Assembly (NCBI GenBank): GCA_963565915.1
Contig: OY751490.1
Coordinates: forward strand, 3,286,001 to 3,350,000
Length of the DNA stretch: 64,000 nt
From: Entoloma clypeatum
Taxonomy: Eukaryota; Basidiomycota; Agaricomycetes; Agaricales; Entolomataceae
Direction: 5' to 3'
The notes beneath the pieces were generated by a model, which saw only the letters and a list, made by a program, of their open reading frames with translations, ran no database searches and was not told where the DNA came from. Position numbers and translations under genes: made by a program. Numbering within the stretch: the stretch's first letter is position 1; each line of letters begins with the position of its first letter. This document shows, one piece after another, positions 1 through 10,982 of this stretch.

Positions 1-48
1 GTCTCTTCACACCAGCCCCCCCGTACACCTAGAGTTAAATTTCCACAG
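1..48 (+). other. Partial intron of COG3
   Basis: The first 48 bases contain a pyrimidine-rich stretch and end in CAG. They are followed by an open frame that runs into the COG3 exon. I read this as the 3' end of an intron whose donor lies outside the window. Confidence 0.5.
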
Positions 49-1185
49 ACGCAAGGAAGCCCACGAGCGGAAACGGTGTTGGAACTGAACTCAGGGAGAA
101 AGAGAGCGTCAGCAAGATGTTCACGTCACACTCAATGGACAAACAAGAGACATGGTACCCCACCCTGTCAAAAACTGTCTGGGTCCTCGAGCAATTACGC
201 GATTTTGTCAAGGTTACCCTCTGTCCTCCGTTCACCTCAAAAGTCATACTCACCAAATATAACCAGCCCACAATCTTCGAAGATATCGCGCAAGAGGCCA
301 TCAGTCTCTGTCGGCAGTCGCTCGTCACGGCCGCGGACATAATCAGCCAAAGGAACGGGAGCGAGTTGGACGGGCGACTGTTCCTGGTCCGACATCTCAT
401 GATCTTGAAAGATGTCGGCAAGCACTTGGATCTGGACCTGGGTGGCGCGGGTACGCGCTCAGGCCTCGGCATTGGCGCTGGAACAAGTGGAAGCACAGTG
501 GAGGCCGTTGGACTCGGTGTCACAGGTCAGTGGAAACTACCAACTACCCTTGTCCAACCATAGTGAATCTCACCGGACATAGATACACTGGCCTCGATGT
601 TGAGTCGAACGACATCACTCCTCCCCGATGCGCTATTTGCATCGTTGGGGATGCCACGCACCGAAGAAAGCATGAGGGAGGCTCAACATGTACTTCCCTC
701 ATCCATCCTACCTGTAACATCAATTAACCTAGTCTCCGCTGCAGGGCATCGACCACGAGCTCCGCCGGGCCTGCGAAGCCGTCATCTCACGCTGCGCGGA
801 CCCCATCTCCCAGTGCCTGACAGAATGGACAGACCGGATGCGATCCCACGCGGCCTTAAGAGCCAGATCACCACCGGGTTCGATGCCAGGGTCAGAACAG
901 CCAGAATGGGCACAGCCATCCACTGCTGCGGCGCTCGATGCAGGGTTCCGACGTTCGTGCGAGACGGATCTGAGAGCGGCTGTGGGGAGGCTCAAGTTGT
1001 ATTTGGAGGATGAGAGGACGGTGAGGGTGCTTCTGGAGCATATAGTCGAGAGGATGATGGATGCATATACGGGCTTTGCCGAGGTTGTACGAAGGGTGTT
1101 TCCAGTCATGGGTGGCGATGGAGGGTTGAGCGTGATGGGGATCGGGGAGGTAAGGGTATTCCTGGATGGAGTGTGCCAGGAATAG
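49..1185 (+). CDS. COG3: Conserved oligomeric Golgi complex subunit 3 (COG3/Sec34), 3' part
   Basis: C-terminal part of the COG3 subunit of the COG tether, which works in retrograde vesicle trafficking at the Golgi. The gene is cut by the window edge: positions 1-48 look like the end of an intron (acceptor AG at 47-48). I infer exons 49-212, 267-525, 583-689 and 745-1185 (stop TAG), with introns of 54, 57 and 55 nt. Joining these frames gives a continuous protein with COG3-like stretches: VWVLEQLRDFVK, IFEDIAQEAI, LFLVRHLMILKD, TSLLPDALFASLGMP, GIDHELRRACE and LKLYLEDERTVRVLLEHIVE. The 54 nt intron is in frame and could be retained, but removing it restores the family-like FVK-PTIFEDIAQ join. 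The family assignment is from memory of COG3 proteins, and no alignment was run. The gene converges on the membrane protein gene at 1488-2977. Confidence 0.85.
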
Positions 1186-1487
1186 AGGCGAGTCATTCAT
1201 GTATTCTCAATGAACTTGGAAGAGCGCAAGGACGAAATTGCAAGTGAAATTCATAAATTATCTACCTCCCCTCCCAGAGTCCGTCGGCAATATGTATGTG
1301 TACAGCGGTGGCAGTTCTATGTACAATACCACAACATATTCCAGAGCACCGCAAGTTCAAAAACAATATCGTATGGAATAAATACTCATAAGGGGCCAAT
1401 GATGAACGTTGAACATCGAAGGAGTAGGTATAATCGAGATCGTGACATACGCGCTGTCGCATCAAGTGCTCACACTCAGTGCCCGTC
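1186..1487. other. Convergent intergenic spacer
   Basis: About 300 bp between the stop codons of COG3 (+) and the membrane protein gene (-). It presumably holds both 3' untranslated regions and polyadenylation signals. I see no coding or repeat structure in it. Confidence 0.5.
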
Positions 1488-2977
1488 CTACCGATACCCG
1501 GTATAACTCTCATAACTCGGTGGAATCGAGGGAGCATATCCTCCCGCGACTGACGCACGCACAGCGGCATACGGGTCCGCATACTGCATCGTGCGGCTTA
1601 TCCTCGGCGTATCCGCTGTATTCGAGCGTGCTGGGGAAGACGTGCCGAACCCGCTTGGCGCAGGATCAGAGAATGCGCCATAGGCATCAATAGATGGCCG
1701 TGCTGCGGGGATGGATGATGGTGCTGCGGGAGCCGGCGTAGTCGTGGCAAGGGCGGACGGGGAGGTATTGAAACGGTTGGTGTCTGAGAAGGGGTTGGCT
1801 GTGTGGTTCGGCGGGTCATAGCGGGGTTGTGGAGCAGAGACGGGAGGGCCCTGGGACTGGTGGGACTGTGGGCTGTAGGCTGTGTCTTCTTCATCACCTT
1901 CTTCGAGGTCTGTGACGTCTGGGATGGCGAATGGTGGGTCACGCGGGGGGGCGTAGAGTTTGCCTGAGCGCCAATCATGGACGAGGAGGACAAATGAGGC
2001 TAGCCAGAACCCTGCACCGGATTTGGTGAGCCGAATGAGGAAGAGGGTAAGATATATGCCATCACATACCGAATGCCAACCAGAAAAAGATCGCTCCGGC
2101 TTTCTTCGTGCTACACCATCCATCCAGCCCACTCTTGAAACCGGTACCTTTGGCTTTCGCGTTTGGATCTTTGTTTGGGTCTTTGCATCCAGGTTCCGTC
2201 CAGGCAGAAATCGTTACGGTGAATCTAGTCGGCATGAAACAAGAGTGATTTCAAAACATGTATGGATATACTCACGCGATCAGCAAGCTGCAAGCTGTGC
2301 CGATGCTAGTCAGGATAAATGAGACGCGAACTTCCTTCAAAGCGCGTGCTAGTTGCATAAATTTGTCGTATTTTTCGTTGAACACGGGGACGAGGAGCAA
2401 GAAAGCGGAAAGGAATATTCCTGCCACTGAGATGAAGAGAGCGAACCCTGATAGACCGGCTGATGCACCTGCCTGAGTCTGACGAGCATCGCAGAAAAGG
2501 TGAAGCTCACAAGGTCCGACACCCCACTTTGCTTGAAAACTCGCGACGCTAGCAAAACACGCCATCGCGAGGAAATTGAAGAATATTTGTGATGAATGGA
2601 ACACTATGGCCGGTTTCGAAACGATCATCTATACAAAAAACGCGTTTTGTCAGAGCGTGTATAAGAAATCTCGGATGACAAGTAAATCATGAACCCATAT
2701 CCACACAACCCATATGATCGGTATGAACAACAAAAAAACGAGCCCGCCTCCAGTTGCACTCATCCAAGAGGCTGGAGAAAGCCAACATGATTATGTAACA
2801 GTAGCTCATTGGGGACGGTCGAGGGGGAACAAAAAACCGTGAACTCACATCGTCTTGAAAAGGTACCATTCCATGGCCACCATGCCCAACGCCCGCTCCC
2901 ATTGGCCTTGGTGGTTTACTGCGTTTCGCGGGACCAATTCGGGCTATGGCGTCTGATACTCGGTCGATCAACGGCAT
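1488..2977 (-). CDS. Four-helix MARVEL-like integral membrane protein
   Basis: Five inferred exons on the minus strand: 2977-2849, 2628-2511, 2459-2276, 2224-2070 and 2011-1488, giving 369 residues. The 51, 51 and 58 nt introns have good GT..AG ends and keep frame; the first intron (220 nt) is long and could hide a small exon. The product has a short hydrophilic N-terminus. Four hydrophobic segments follow, near residues 50-70, 86-110, 127-150 and 185-207, with a soluble cysteine-containing loop between the third and fourth. The layout resembles fungal MARVEL-domain proteins of vesicle or plasma membranes. The last 160 residues are a Pro/Ser/Ala-rich cytoplasmic tail (DPPFAIPDV, PSIPPSYESY). 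The substrate or precise role cannot be read from the sequence. The family name is inferred from topology and from remembered agaric homologues. Confidence 0.75.
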
Positions 2978-3253
2978 ACTTGTAGAACGTGATGTGGAAC
3001 TGATGAGAAAGGGGCCGGCGTCTTCAAAGGTTTTGTATTCGTTTGTGTGACGTTCGTCGTAGAGATTTACGTATCGTGAACCAGGGAATTTAAGAGCTGC
3101 GCGCAGTCGATGGCAGTGTTCGTGAGGTGAGTTGCGGCGGCCTCAGCTCAGCATCGCACCACGTGTCTACATAACTCCGTGAACCCGATCCGATGACACG
3201 AATTTGGTGTTTAGCAGAGATATGATCCAGATACTTGATTCATTGTTCAAGCA

Positions 3254-4473
3254 TCAAGTTGTGGTTAGAAATTCCTCCAATAACACTGTTGTAATCAACT
3301 TGACAACAAGAAATACAATCAATACCTCTGAAAAACTATACACTCCAATCACACCGATTCCATATAATGGTGTTGACACATACTCATCGGCCCACGAGAA
3401 CCCAATATCCCATCCTTCCTTCTGCAACTTCTTAACCCGCTTGGATAAATAGAAGACCTGCTCAAACGACACATCCACACGAAGTCGGCGCTCTTGATCC
3501 AAGAACAGGAACAAGACATCCCTGGCTAGGCTGCGTTCCAATTGCCACTTCTCGAACATCAAGATACATTTCATCATGGAAAAGCGCGGCAGGCACAACC
3601 GGCGAAACGGATTAGCATCCGTTTGATGGTCCACAGACTCTAGCCGTAATCTTGTCAGGTGAGGAAGGGTAAATGTATCCCCGGGAAAATCATCGAAATG
3701 GTCGCGAAGAGTCAAGCCTGCAAAGGTTGGGAGCACCGTAGAACATTGAGGGATTGTAGCAGTCCCGAAGATCCTCAAATTCTTCCCTATAAAGTACCTC
3801 CGCCGAATCCAAGAGAGGAAGGTAAGTCGAATGCAGCATATTCATGAGCTCGGGCGCATTTGCAATTTCGAGATGCTTGAGACGGGCAAGATGCGGAACA
3901 AGGATCTTGAATGGGTGTGATTTGAGCTGGCTCGAAAACCCGTCAGCGGAACCAAATGGGTAACTGGCCGCTCATGCGATTGAAGTTTCGGCCCTCACGT
4001 GTGTCCCAGCATAATGTCCGTCATCAAGGGATAGTGCGTTCCACCGTGACAGGGCAGCTGTGCCGAATACCACGCGTCTCCATCAGACGCGTCCCCAACA
4101 CCGCAGACTCACCGCAGGTGGTTCATCTGAGTCCATGGGACCGAAAACACATCTCCCTCTCCCTGAGCATAATGGAAGAAGATGTATGAGAGGATCTCAT
4201 TTGGAAGTTTGCGCGAGCTGCAGTTGCAGAGCGATAAGTTGAAAGATCCACCTGCAGGCGAAGGTCACGACGTTGATTAACTTGATTTTCTATGCATGCG
4301 ATTTCTTCGTCAAGAGTCCGAAGTTGTTCCTCAGCAGTTGCTAGCTGTGCACGAGCACTGGCTTGCGTTGCTTTTGATAACATGTCATTGTTAGCTGCTG
4401 CTAGAGCTGCAGTGTCCGAACTACTTACGCGTCGGGGCAGTGAAACTCGGTCGGAACCAAACAAGGCCAACAT
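3254..4473 (-). pseudogene. F-box/LRR-type protein gene, apparently decayed
   Basis: Minus-strand reading gives the layout of the large agaric F-box-like family. An N-terminal coiled coil is rich in Ala/Glu (LRTLDEEIACIENQV). An F-box-like line follows (RKLPNEILSYIFFHYAQGEGDVFSVPW) that is in a different frame from the coiled coil. Next come a WN-type line (LSRWNALSLD) and leucine-rich lines (HLARLKHLEIANAPEL, LPHLTRLRLESVD). The last 174 codons (3778-3254) are open. I could not find introns that reconcile the frame changes near 4215-4235 and 3780-3830, and one stop lies near 3975. Frameshift decay is the simplest reading, but a missed intron structure is possible. Its start would be only 33 bp from the divergent RPN9 start. 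Confidence 0.5.
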
Positions 4474-4506
4474 TTGGGCGACGCGTCCTCGATCGCTGCA
4501 TCAACC

Positions 4507-6034
4507 ATGTCCTCCTCCGCCACCACCGCCGAAGTCCCCAAGCCACCAAAACTCGCCCTCAATGACTTCATAGCGACTGGACTCTCAGCAACGCCGCCGC
4601 CTCTGCACCATTACTTCGAATCCTTCCGGGATCTCCATACGCGCAAGTATGGTCGACATCTCCCATCCTCACGACCAGTGCTCAACCAATGACAATTTCA
4701 ATCTATAGACTATGGCACCAGCTAACACAAAAGCTTTTTCAATTCTTCGATGATCCCCTCGCAAGACCATACCGCGTCGATGTTTTTGAAAGATTCGTGC
4801 GGGATTTTGAGAGCAAGATCAACCAGCTGCGGTTGGTCGAGATGGGGGTCAGAGTATCCAAAGACATCGATAGTATGTTTCAACATCATGTCCTGCACAA
4901 ACGATCTCTCAATGAGTAAAATCCGTCATCAGACCCACAAATACACCTCACCTTCCTCACGTCGCTCCTCTCCCGAATTAACGCCTTCAAATCCCAAGAA
5001 GCACACGTCCTCCTTCTCGCCACGATTGCACATGCCAAACTGCTCTATGGTGACCTTGAGGGCACCAAGACGGACATGGATACGGCGTGGAAGACGCTCG
5101 ATGCCCTCGAAGGCGTGGACAACATTGTCAACGCAGCGTACTACGGCGTCGCCGCCGATTACTACAAAGTACGTCTCATCTCCAGTTTGCATACCTGCCC
5201 CAGAAGGCTGACTGTTCGAAAAGGTTCGCGCAGAATACGCGCAGTATTACAAACATTCCCTACTGTATCTCGCATGTGTCGACCTGGTGAAGGACATGAC
5301 AGAAGAAGAACGGCTAGCAAGGGCGCATGACCTCGGTATTGCGGCCTTTCTTGGGGACACGATTTATAACTTTGGTGAACTCGTGCGTATTGCTTTTTCC
5401 AATTTGATCACGAAAGGCGTAAACCCAGATACAATTATGCCAGCTGATGCACCCGATACTGGACGCTTTGGACCGCACACCTCACGAGTGGATCAAAAAG
5501 CTCCTTTTCACATTCAACGAAGGGAGTATTGGAAAATTCGAGGCGCTTGCCCCCCTCTTCCCAAAAGAGGTAGGCTCTATTATTTTGCATATATGAACGA
5601 TGTCGAACGCTTTTTGCAGGAAATTTTACAGGAGAACTATCCCTTCCTTCGCCAAAAAATTTGTCTCATGGCGCTCATTGAGTCTGTCTTCAAGCGGAAC
5701 ACCAATGACCGGACGATGTCTTTCCAAACCGTCGCAGAGGAGACGAGATTGCCCGTCGACGAGGTCGAGCATTTGGTCATGAAAGCGCTCAGGTTCGTTT
5801 CTTCCCCCCCTTATTGCTCCTATCTCACAGCAATTCTTTCGAAAATTAAACAGCCTCAAACTCATCCGCGGAACCCTGGATCAAGTCGACCAGAAAGCAA
5901 CCATTACCTGGGTCCAGCCGCGCGTACTGTCCAAAGACCAGATTCACATTCTCGCGCAGCGGCTGGACTTTTGGGTAAAGAAGTTGAACGAGGTTGAGAC
6001 AAGGATTGCGCCGGAGGTCCTAGCCGGAGTATGA
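4507..6034 (+). CDS. RPN9: 26S proteasome regulatory subunit RPN9 (PSMD13)
   Basis: Lid subunit of the 19S regulatory particle, carrying a PCI domain in its C-terminal half. I infer seven exons: 4507-4646, 4709-4872, 4933-5168, 5224-5382, 5444-5569, 5620-5792 and 5854-6034. Six introns of 50-62 nt have GT..AG ends and phases that fit throughout, giving 392 codons; human PSMD13 and yeast Rpn9 are of similar length. Recognisable lines include LWHQLTQKLFQFFDDPL, LTFLTSLLSRINAFKSQEA, AEYAQYYKHSLLYLACVD, LGIAAFLGDTIYNFGEL, WIKKLLFTFNEGSIGKFEAL, KICLMALIESVFKR and the C-terminal IRGTLDQVDQKATITWVQPR. The ATG at 4507 is chosen because it is the first in frame, and the upstream region is shared with the divergent F-box remnant. 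No defect is visible. The gene is essential in fungi, so it should be functional. Confidence 0.93.
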
Positions 6035-7589
6035 AGGATGATCGTGGTTTACGTCGTCGGATGGGTAGTGGTGGTAATGTATAAACCGATATGACTCACT
6101 CTTCTCGCACTCCATGTGTACAATGCAGATGCTTGCGACAAGAATGGTAGAAATGTCACGGTAAACCCGCTTCTTCTATACTACCGGGGTTCAGAACTAC
6201 CAGTAAATGGATGGGGCTTGCTTCCCCTAGTGCATTCGAAACATCATGCATCATCTCTGAATGTCGCAGGTCCCCACGAGACCGCCGTCAATTCGGCTCG
6301 AGTTCCGCCATGTCAACTCCTTGACTCACGAACTCATTAACGATGTCACCCTCGATTTGGTTGTCCATTTCCTGTTGCTCTTTCTCCAACTGACTTCCTC
6401 TCAGATTCTTCCTCCGCCATCTCCTCAAGTCACCCTCCTCGCAATCATTCTCGAGAGCCAATGGTGGAGCCTGTGTAAAGTTATTTTTCACTGACACAAT
6501 CAATTCCCTTCACGGAGAGAGTATGCTGGTGCTTTCGGTGAGCACTCTATCAAGCGGAAGGGACCTACCACATCTACATCGCCGAGAAAACTTTCGAAAA
6601 GAAGTACCACTTATCCATCTTCCGCACACAGATTACCGCCAATTGTGTTAACGGCAAGGAGAGCTGTCTTTCAGGCTGAATAATCTTAGTCACGCTATCA
6701 GGAGTGAGATCAACCGGTTCAACATATCAACGGGGGAGTCATTTTGGGAAAACCGCGGTTCAAGTTACTACTAGGTCCACGACGCCGGGCGGTCTCATGA
6801 GAAACAACTCAGGACAATTCTCTCCGCGATTCAAAGAAGCAGCCTGAGAGAAAACTCTGCGACACCACGTTCGGGAGACGTCGTAAGCCACTACTGCATT
6901 GTTTGACCTTGAATTTCATTCTATCGCAATTGATTCTTCCAAATCAGGCCTATCTCGTACAGTTTCTCCCCGATGTTCGCCTCCCACTATCTTATAAAAA
7001 GGGTGCTGGGGGTGTTCTTTATCTGCAGAAACAACTCTTCAGGTTTCTACACGTTGCCTATGCACTTCTCCCGTATAGTGATTTTTTCCACCTCTCTCTG
7101 CGTTGCCAGCACCTTTGCAGCAGTGTCACTCCCTCAGTTGGCAGCCCGTACAAAGAAGCCCTGTAGTCCGTGCTTCAATAGCATCCCAGTAAAGTGTTGC
7201 CCTCCCCCGGCATGATGATGGCAAGTCCTTTCCTATCTTTCTACCAATGATATACATAACTGACTGACCTGGAAACATAGAGATATCTTTGGTATTCAAA
7301 CAGTGCCAATAAACCAAACCTTTATTAGTTATGCTGGTATGTCTCCAGTGACAACTTCATGGTTGCACACACCGATGTCTGTGAGGGCTTGCAGAAGCTT
7401 GACTACAATGTGATTGAGAATGGACAGCCCCTCTTAAGCAAAATGGTGGGACACCATATTTCTCCAAATTATGTATGTAGCAAGGAACTACATGTTTTTG
7501 AGCCCATCTCCACCAAAGAACTGGATCTGCCAAAGCTGCAATGCAGTGAGTAGTGTTTGAGGGTTTAGTCTACATTGTGATTCCTACAC
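6035..7589. other. Non-coding stretch between RPN9 and the large inverted repeat
   Basis: About 1.5 kb without a convincing gene. Short open frames on both strands (for example a minus frame at 6503-6288, about 70 codons) show no family motif and no splice-consistent extension. Part of 6500-6900 could be coding debris, but I recognise nothing in it. Confidence 0.4.
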
Positions 7590-8400
7590 ATCAGCAAACA
7601 CAGATTTTTCCTGAAGATTGTTGCAGATGGATTATGTTCTGTGCAGCTCTTCGCAGCACTGTTGAGCTGAAGTTCAAGTTTTGAAGATCTTTAGAGATGG
7701 AGTATAAAATTTGAAGGCCTTTGCAGAGCTGGTAGGTGATACAGTTTCTGTAGAGTCATATATAGGTCTTAAGGAAATACAGAGCTCTGTAAAAGTAACT
7801 AGAAACCCTTTACAACATCTTAATAGAAACATCATAATACGACGGTACGGGTTGGAAATTTTTCATTTGAGTCGAAGTGCTACGACATGAAAAATGTACA
7901 AGAAAATATGTCTCCCTCGGCTGCACGTTGTATCTCTCGTCCCTTGCAGTCCCCGCCTGCGCCGCGTGTGTGGTGGTGTTTCTCATGTCCCTGGCCCACC
8001 CGCCATCCTTGAGCACACTGTCCCTCGTGCGTCTTCTGCCATCCTTGTATCTGCGCATCGTCCCTCGCAGTCCCGCCTGCGCCATGCGTGTGCTGGCATT
8101 TCTCATGTCCCTCGCCCACCTGTTGTTCTTCTCCCTCTCCCTCTGTTTTCATGTGTACCCTGCATGCCGCACCGTTCTTGTATCTCCTGCCGTTCTGACG
8201 TGCTTCGTCAGTGGTGTGACGTGATGTGAATGGTGAGGTGCTTACCTGCCTCACGCATCCCACTGTTCTCCTTGCGCGTCTCCTATGCCGTTGCTCACAT
8301 GTTGCTCCTGCCGTTCTCGCATTTTTCATCAGTGGTCTGACATGCCATGAATGGTGAGGTACTTACCTATACAGTGGCTCTGTGGCCCTCGTGTGAATGG
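7590..8400 (+). repeat. Left arm of a large imperfect inverted repeat
   Basis: The arm pairs with 8660-9480 in reverse complement. Matching blocks occur in nested order: the GGTGAGGTACTTACCT block near 8355 with TAGGTAAGTACC near 8681; the CGTCAGTGGTGTGA block near 8207 with TCACACCACTGACAA near 8827; the TTTCTCATGTCCCTGGCCC block near 7978 with the reverse-complement GTGGCCAAGGGACACGAGAAAC near 8938; and the GCTGAAGTTC block near 7668 with its reverse complement near 9415. The arm also holds two diverged tandem units of about 115 bp (7940-8055 and 8055-8170). Open frames in it mirror frames in the other arm and are not genes. Confidence 0.75.
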
Positions 8401-8659
8401 AGGGAGGAGCCATTGATGGAGAGGGAGGGAGGGAGGGAAGGAGGAGGAGGATGAGGGAAGCAAGAAGACGTGATGTGGGATTGTTTGACTTTCGGCTGTT
8501 GCCAAGGTCGGCAAGTTCCGATGTTTCACATGCCCAGAACCTGTTGAGCATAGATCAGGAGCCGAGTCAAGCTCTTGCCTTGTCCCAGCACCTCCCTCCA
8601 CTCCCTCCTCCTCCTTCCCTCCCTCCCTCCTCCATCGATGGATCCTCCCTCCATTCACA

Positions 8660-9480
8660 CGAGGGCCATGGAGTCTCTATAGGTAAGTACCCCACCGTTC
8701 ATGGCTTGTCAGACCACTGACAAAAAATGCCAGAACAGTGCGAGGGACATGCGGGCAATGGTATATGAGACACACGAGAAGAACGGCGGGATGCGCAAGA
8801 CAGGCAAGCACCTCACCATTCATGTCACTTCACACCACTGACAAAACTCGTCAGAACGGTGGGAGATATGAGAACAGCGCGGCACGCAGGGTACCCATGA
8901 AAAAGGAGGGACGGCATGAGAGGGAGAGGGACAACAGGTGGCCAAGGGACACGAGAAACGCCAGCACATGCACGGCGCAGACAGGGACTGTGAGGGACAA
9001 TGCGCAGGCCAGGGACAACGTGCGGATAACAAGGATGGCAGAAAGCGCACGAGGGACGGCGTGTTCGAGAGGGGGAGGGACAATGGGTCAGGGACATGAG
9101 AAACGCTAGCAGACATGTGATACAGGTGGGTCCTGTGAGGGACGAGGGGTACGATGCACAGGTGAGGGAGATATGTTTTCTGTTGTAGTAGCATGCAAAA
9201 AATATACATTTTTTCCTCATCAAACACATTGTTGATAAATTAGAAAGCTCTCTATGACTGTGACCTGTAGCAGAGTCTGGAGACCTATGAAGGTGTACAC
9301 AATCTGTGGAGGCCAGAAAGGATGGTAGTGAAAGTGTGTAGAGCTGCAAAAGATGGTAGTGAAGCTGCACAGAGCTTTTGCAGAGCTGCATGTAACATAT
9401 ACCTTGTCTTTGGAACTTCAGCCCTGCAAGAATCTGCGCAGACCTGCACAGGGCTGCATAGTCCACCCAGGGTTTGCTGA
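8660..9480 (-). repeat. Right arm of the large inverted repeat
   Basis: Reverse-complement partner of 7590-8400, visibly diverged (substitutions and small indels) rather than identical. The 8400-8660 loop is G-rich on its left side (runs of GGAGGGAGG) and C-rich on its right (CCTCCCTCC), so the pairing can continue into the loop up to a small tip near 8465-8590. The outer limits are approximate because the arms become poorly matched beyond about 7590 and 9480. Confidence 0.72.
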
Positions 9481-9615
9481 TGCAGATTTGGCTAGTGGGG
9501 CTATTTTGGGCTAGTACTAGTGCCTACTAGCCCGAAATAGTTAATTAATCATAAGTTTAATAACCTAGGTCAGATCAATCACTAGGGCAGTGTCGAGATG
9601 ATGCCAACATGTCAC

Positions 9616-9925
9616 TGTTGAAACTTTTCCATCATGTAGATTAGATTAGATTAGATTACATCACGTGACCTTTACACATCTTCGATTACATACTTGTTTG
9701 GTTGGTACAAACAGTAGTATGGTATATAAGACCAGGAAACTGTCAATATCAACAAAGTTGTCTCTTGACTCTTAACCAGCTCCATCGCTCTTACCAGCCT
9801 CAACCGCTCTCACCAGCCTCACCCTTCCCAACCAAGTAAGTGACTAGAACGGTAGAGTAGATTACTTCCACTGTAGCTGTGTTGCTCAGTACATCTGTGG
9901 CTAGCGCCCAGGTGGAACTTCAACA
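9616..9925 (+). repeat. 5' LTR of copia element A
   Basis: 310 bp LTR with TGTTGAA/TTCAACA ends. It contains a short (TAGAT)n run near 9638, a CACGTGA box, and a TATATAAGACC promoter-like TATA box at about 9723. The same LTR recurs in elements B, C and G. Confidence 0.88.
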
Positions 9926-9943
9926 GGTTATGGGCCCCGGATA
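9926..9943 (+). promoter_or_regulatory. Primer-binding site of copia element A
   Basis: GGTTATGGGCCCCGGAT follows directly after the LTR's terminal CA. The same string is next to the 5' LTRs of B and C in minus orientation. Its position is that of a tRNA primer-binding site; I do not assign the tRNA. Confidence 0.6.
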
Positions 9944-10294
9944 GCAGAGGGACTTGGGAACACTGGCAACAGCGAGTACCTGCCCACTCTACCCTGGTTG
10001 GCAAAGAACCGATCGAAAGATCTAGGTTCTGAGTCTTACTTCTTCACACATGAACCTGGGAACGTCATTACGACAAGTACCTGTCATGAAGTGTTCCTAA
10101 AGGGGATTGACTTAGTACACATCATGTGGAAACATTGATCGTACCTCACACACTTCTGACAAAAAGGGTTTTTCCCACAACCTCTATTCCTAAAGGGAAT
10201 ATGTTATGAGGAATCATTTATTTGTTTTCTCTAAAAATCATATTCATAAAAAGAACATCACTGATTGGGAAAACTCCTTTTAGATTCATTAAAA

Positions 10295-10655
10295 ATGTCT
10301 ACCTCTCGCTCTGCCCTTGACTCCATCGTCGTCTTCAATGGCATCGACTATCAAAGTTGGGCTGAGAAGATGAAGTCGTACCTTCTCCATCAAGGAGTCT
10401 GGCGCCTCGTATCCGGCGACATTGAGCGCCCCGACATTGCGGACTTCACCGTCACGGTCTCCACCCCTGCCTCTGCCACCTCGACATCTGCAACCCATCC
10501 TCCGGTCATCACCACCACCGTCGACCAGCCCGCCTTCCACAAAGAAAGGAAAAACTGGATTAGGGACGACGACATGGCCCTGGGTTCCATCCGCCTCAAA
10601 GTCTCCAAGGCTATTAGGAGGCACATCAAGGACGCCAAAACCTCGAAAGAAGCTT
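10295..10655 (+). pseudogene. Gag N-terminus of copia A, interrupted by element B
   Basis: An open frame starts at MSTSRSALDSIV and matches the first ~120 residues of the intact polyprotein of element C (lines DYQSWAEKMKSYLLHQGVW and RDDDMALGSIRLKV). It stops being gag at 10655, where the LTR of B begins. The frame resumes in A at 16393. Confidence 0.85.
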
Positions 10656-10914
10656 TGTTGAAGTTCCACCTGGGCGCTAGCCACAGGCGTACTGAGCAAC
10701 ATAGCTACAGTGTGGAAGTACTCTAGTTGAGGCTGATAAGAGCGATGGAGCTGGTTAAGAGTCAAGAGACAACTTATTGATATTGACAGTTTCCTGGTCT
10801 TATATACCGTACTACTGTTTGTACCAACCAAATAAGTATGTAATTGAGGATGTGTAAATGGTCACGTGATGTAATCTAATCTAATCTAATCTACGTGATG
10901 GAAAAGTTTCAACA
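10656..10914 (-). repeat. 3' LTR of copia element B
   Basis: Reverse-oriented LTR, TGTTGAAG..TTTCAACA on the plus strand. The adjacent C-run at 10915-10921 is the polypurine tract on the element's own strand. Confidence 0.88.
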
Positions 10915-10982
10915 CCCCCCCATATTTAGTACATACTTCTAAATACATCATACTTTTTCCCATATAGGTACTCTTTTTTCAT

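Noticed and set aside
7850..9200. CRISPR-like array
   Set aside because: Repeats are tandem/inverted and diverged, without regular spacers, and the host is a eukaryote.
7877..9466. Cys/Pro-rich open frames of 100-210 codons in the inverted repeat
   Set aside because: The same frames appear mirrored in the two arms, with no splice or domain support. They are by-products of the repeat.
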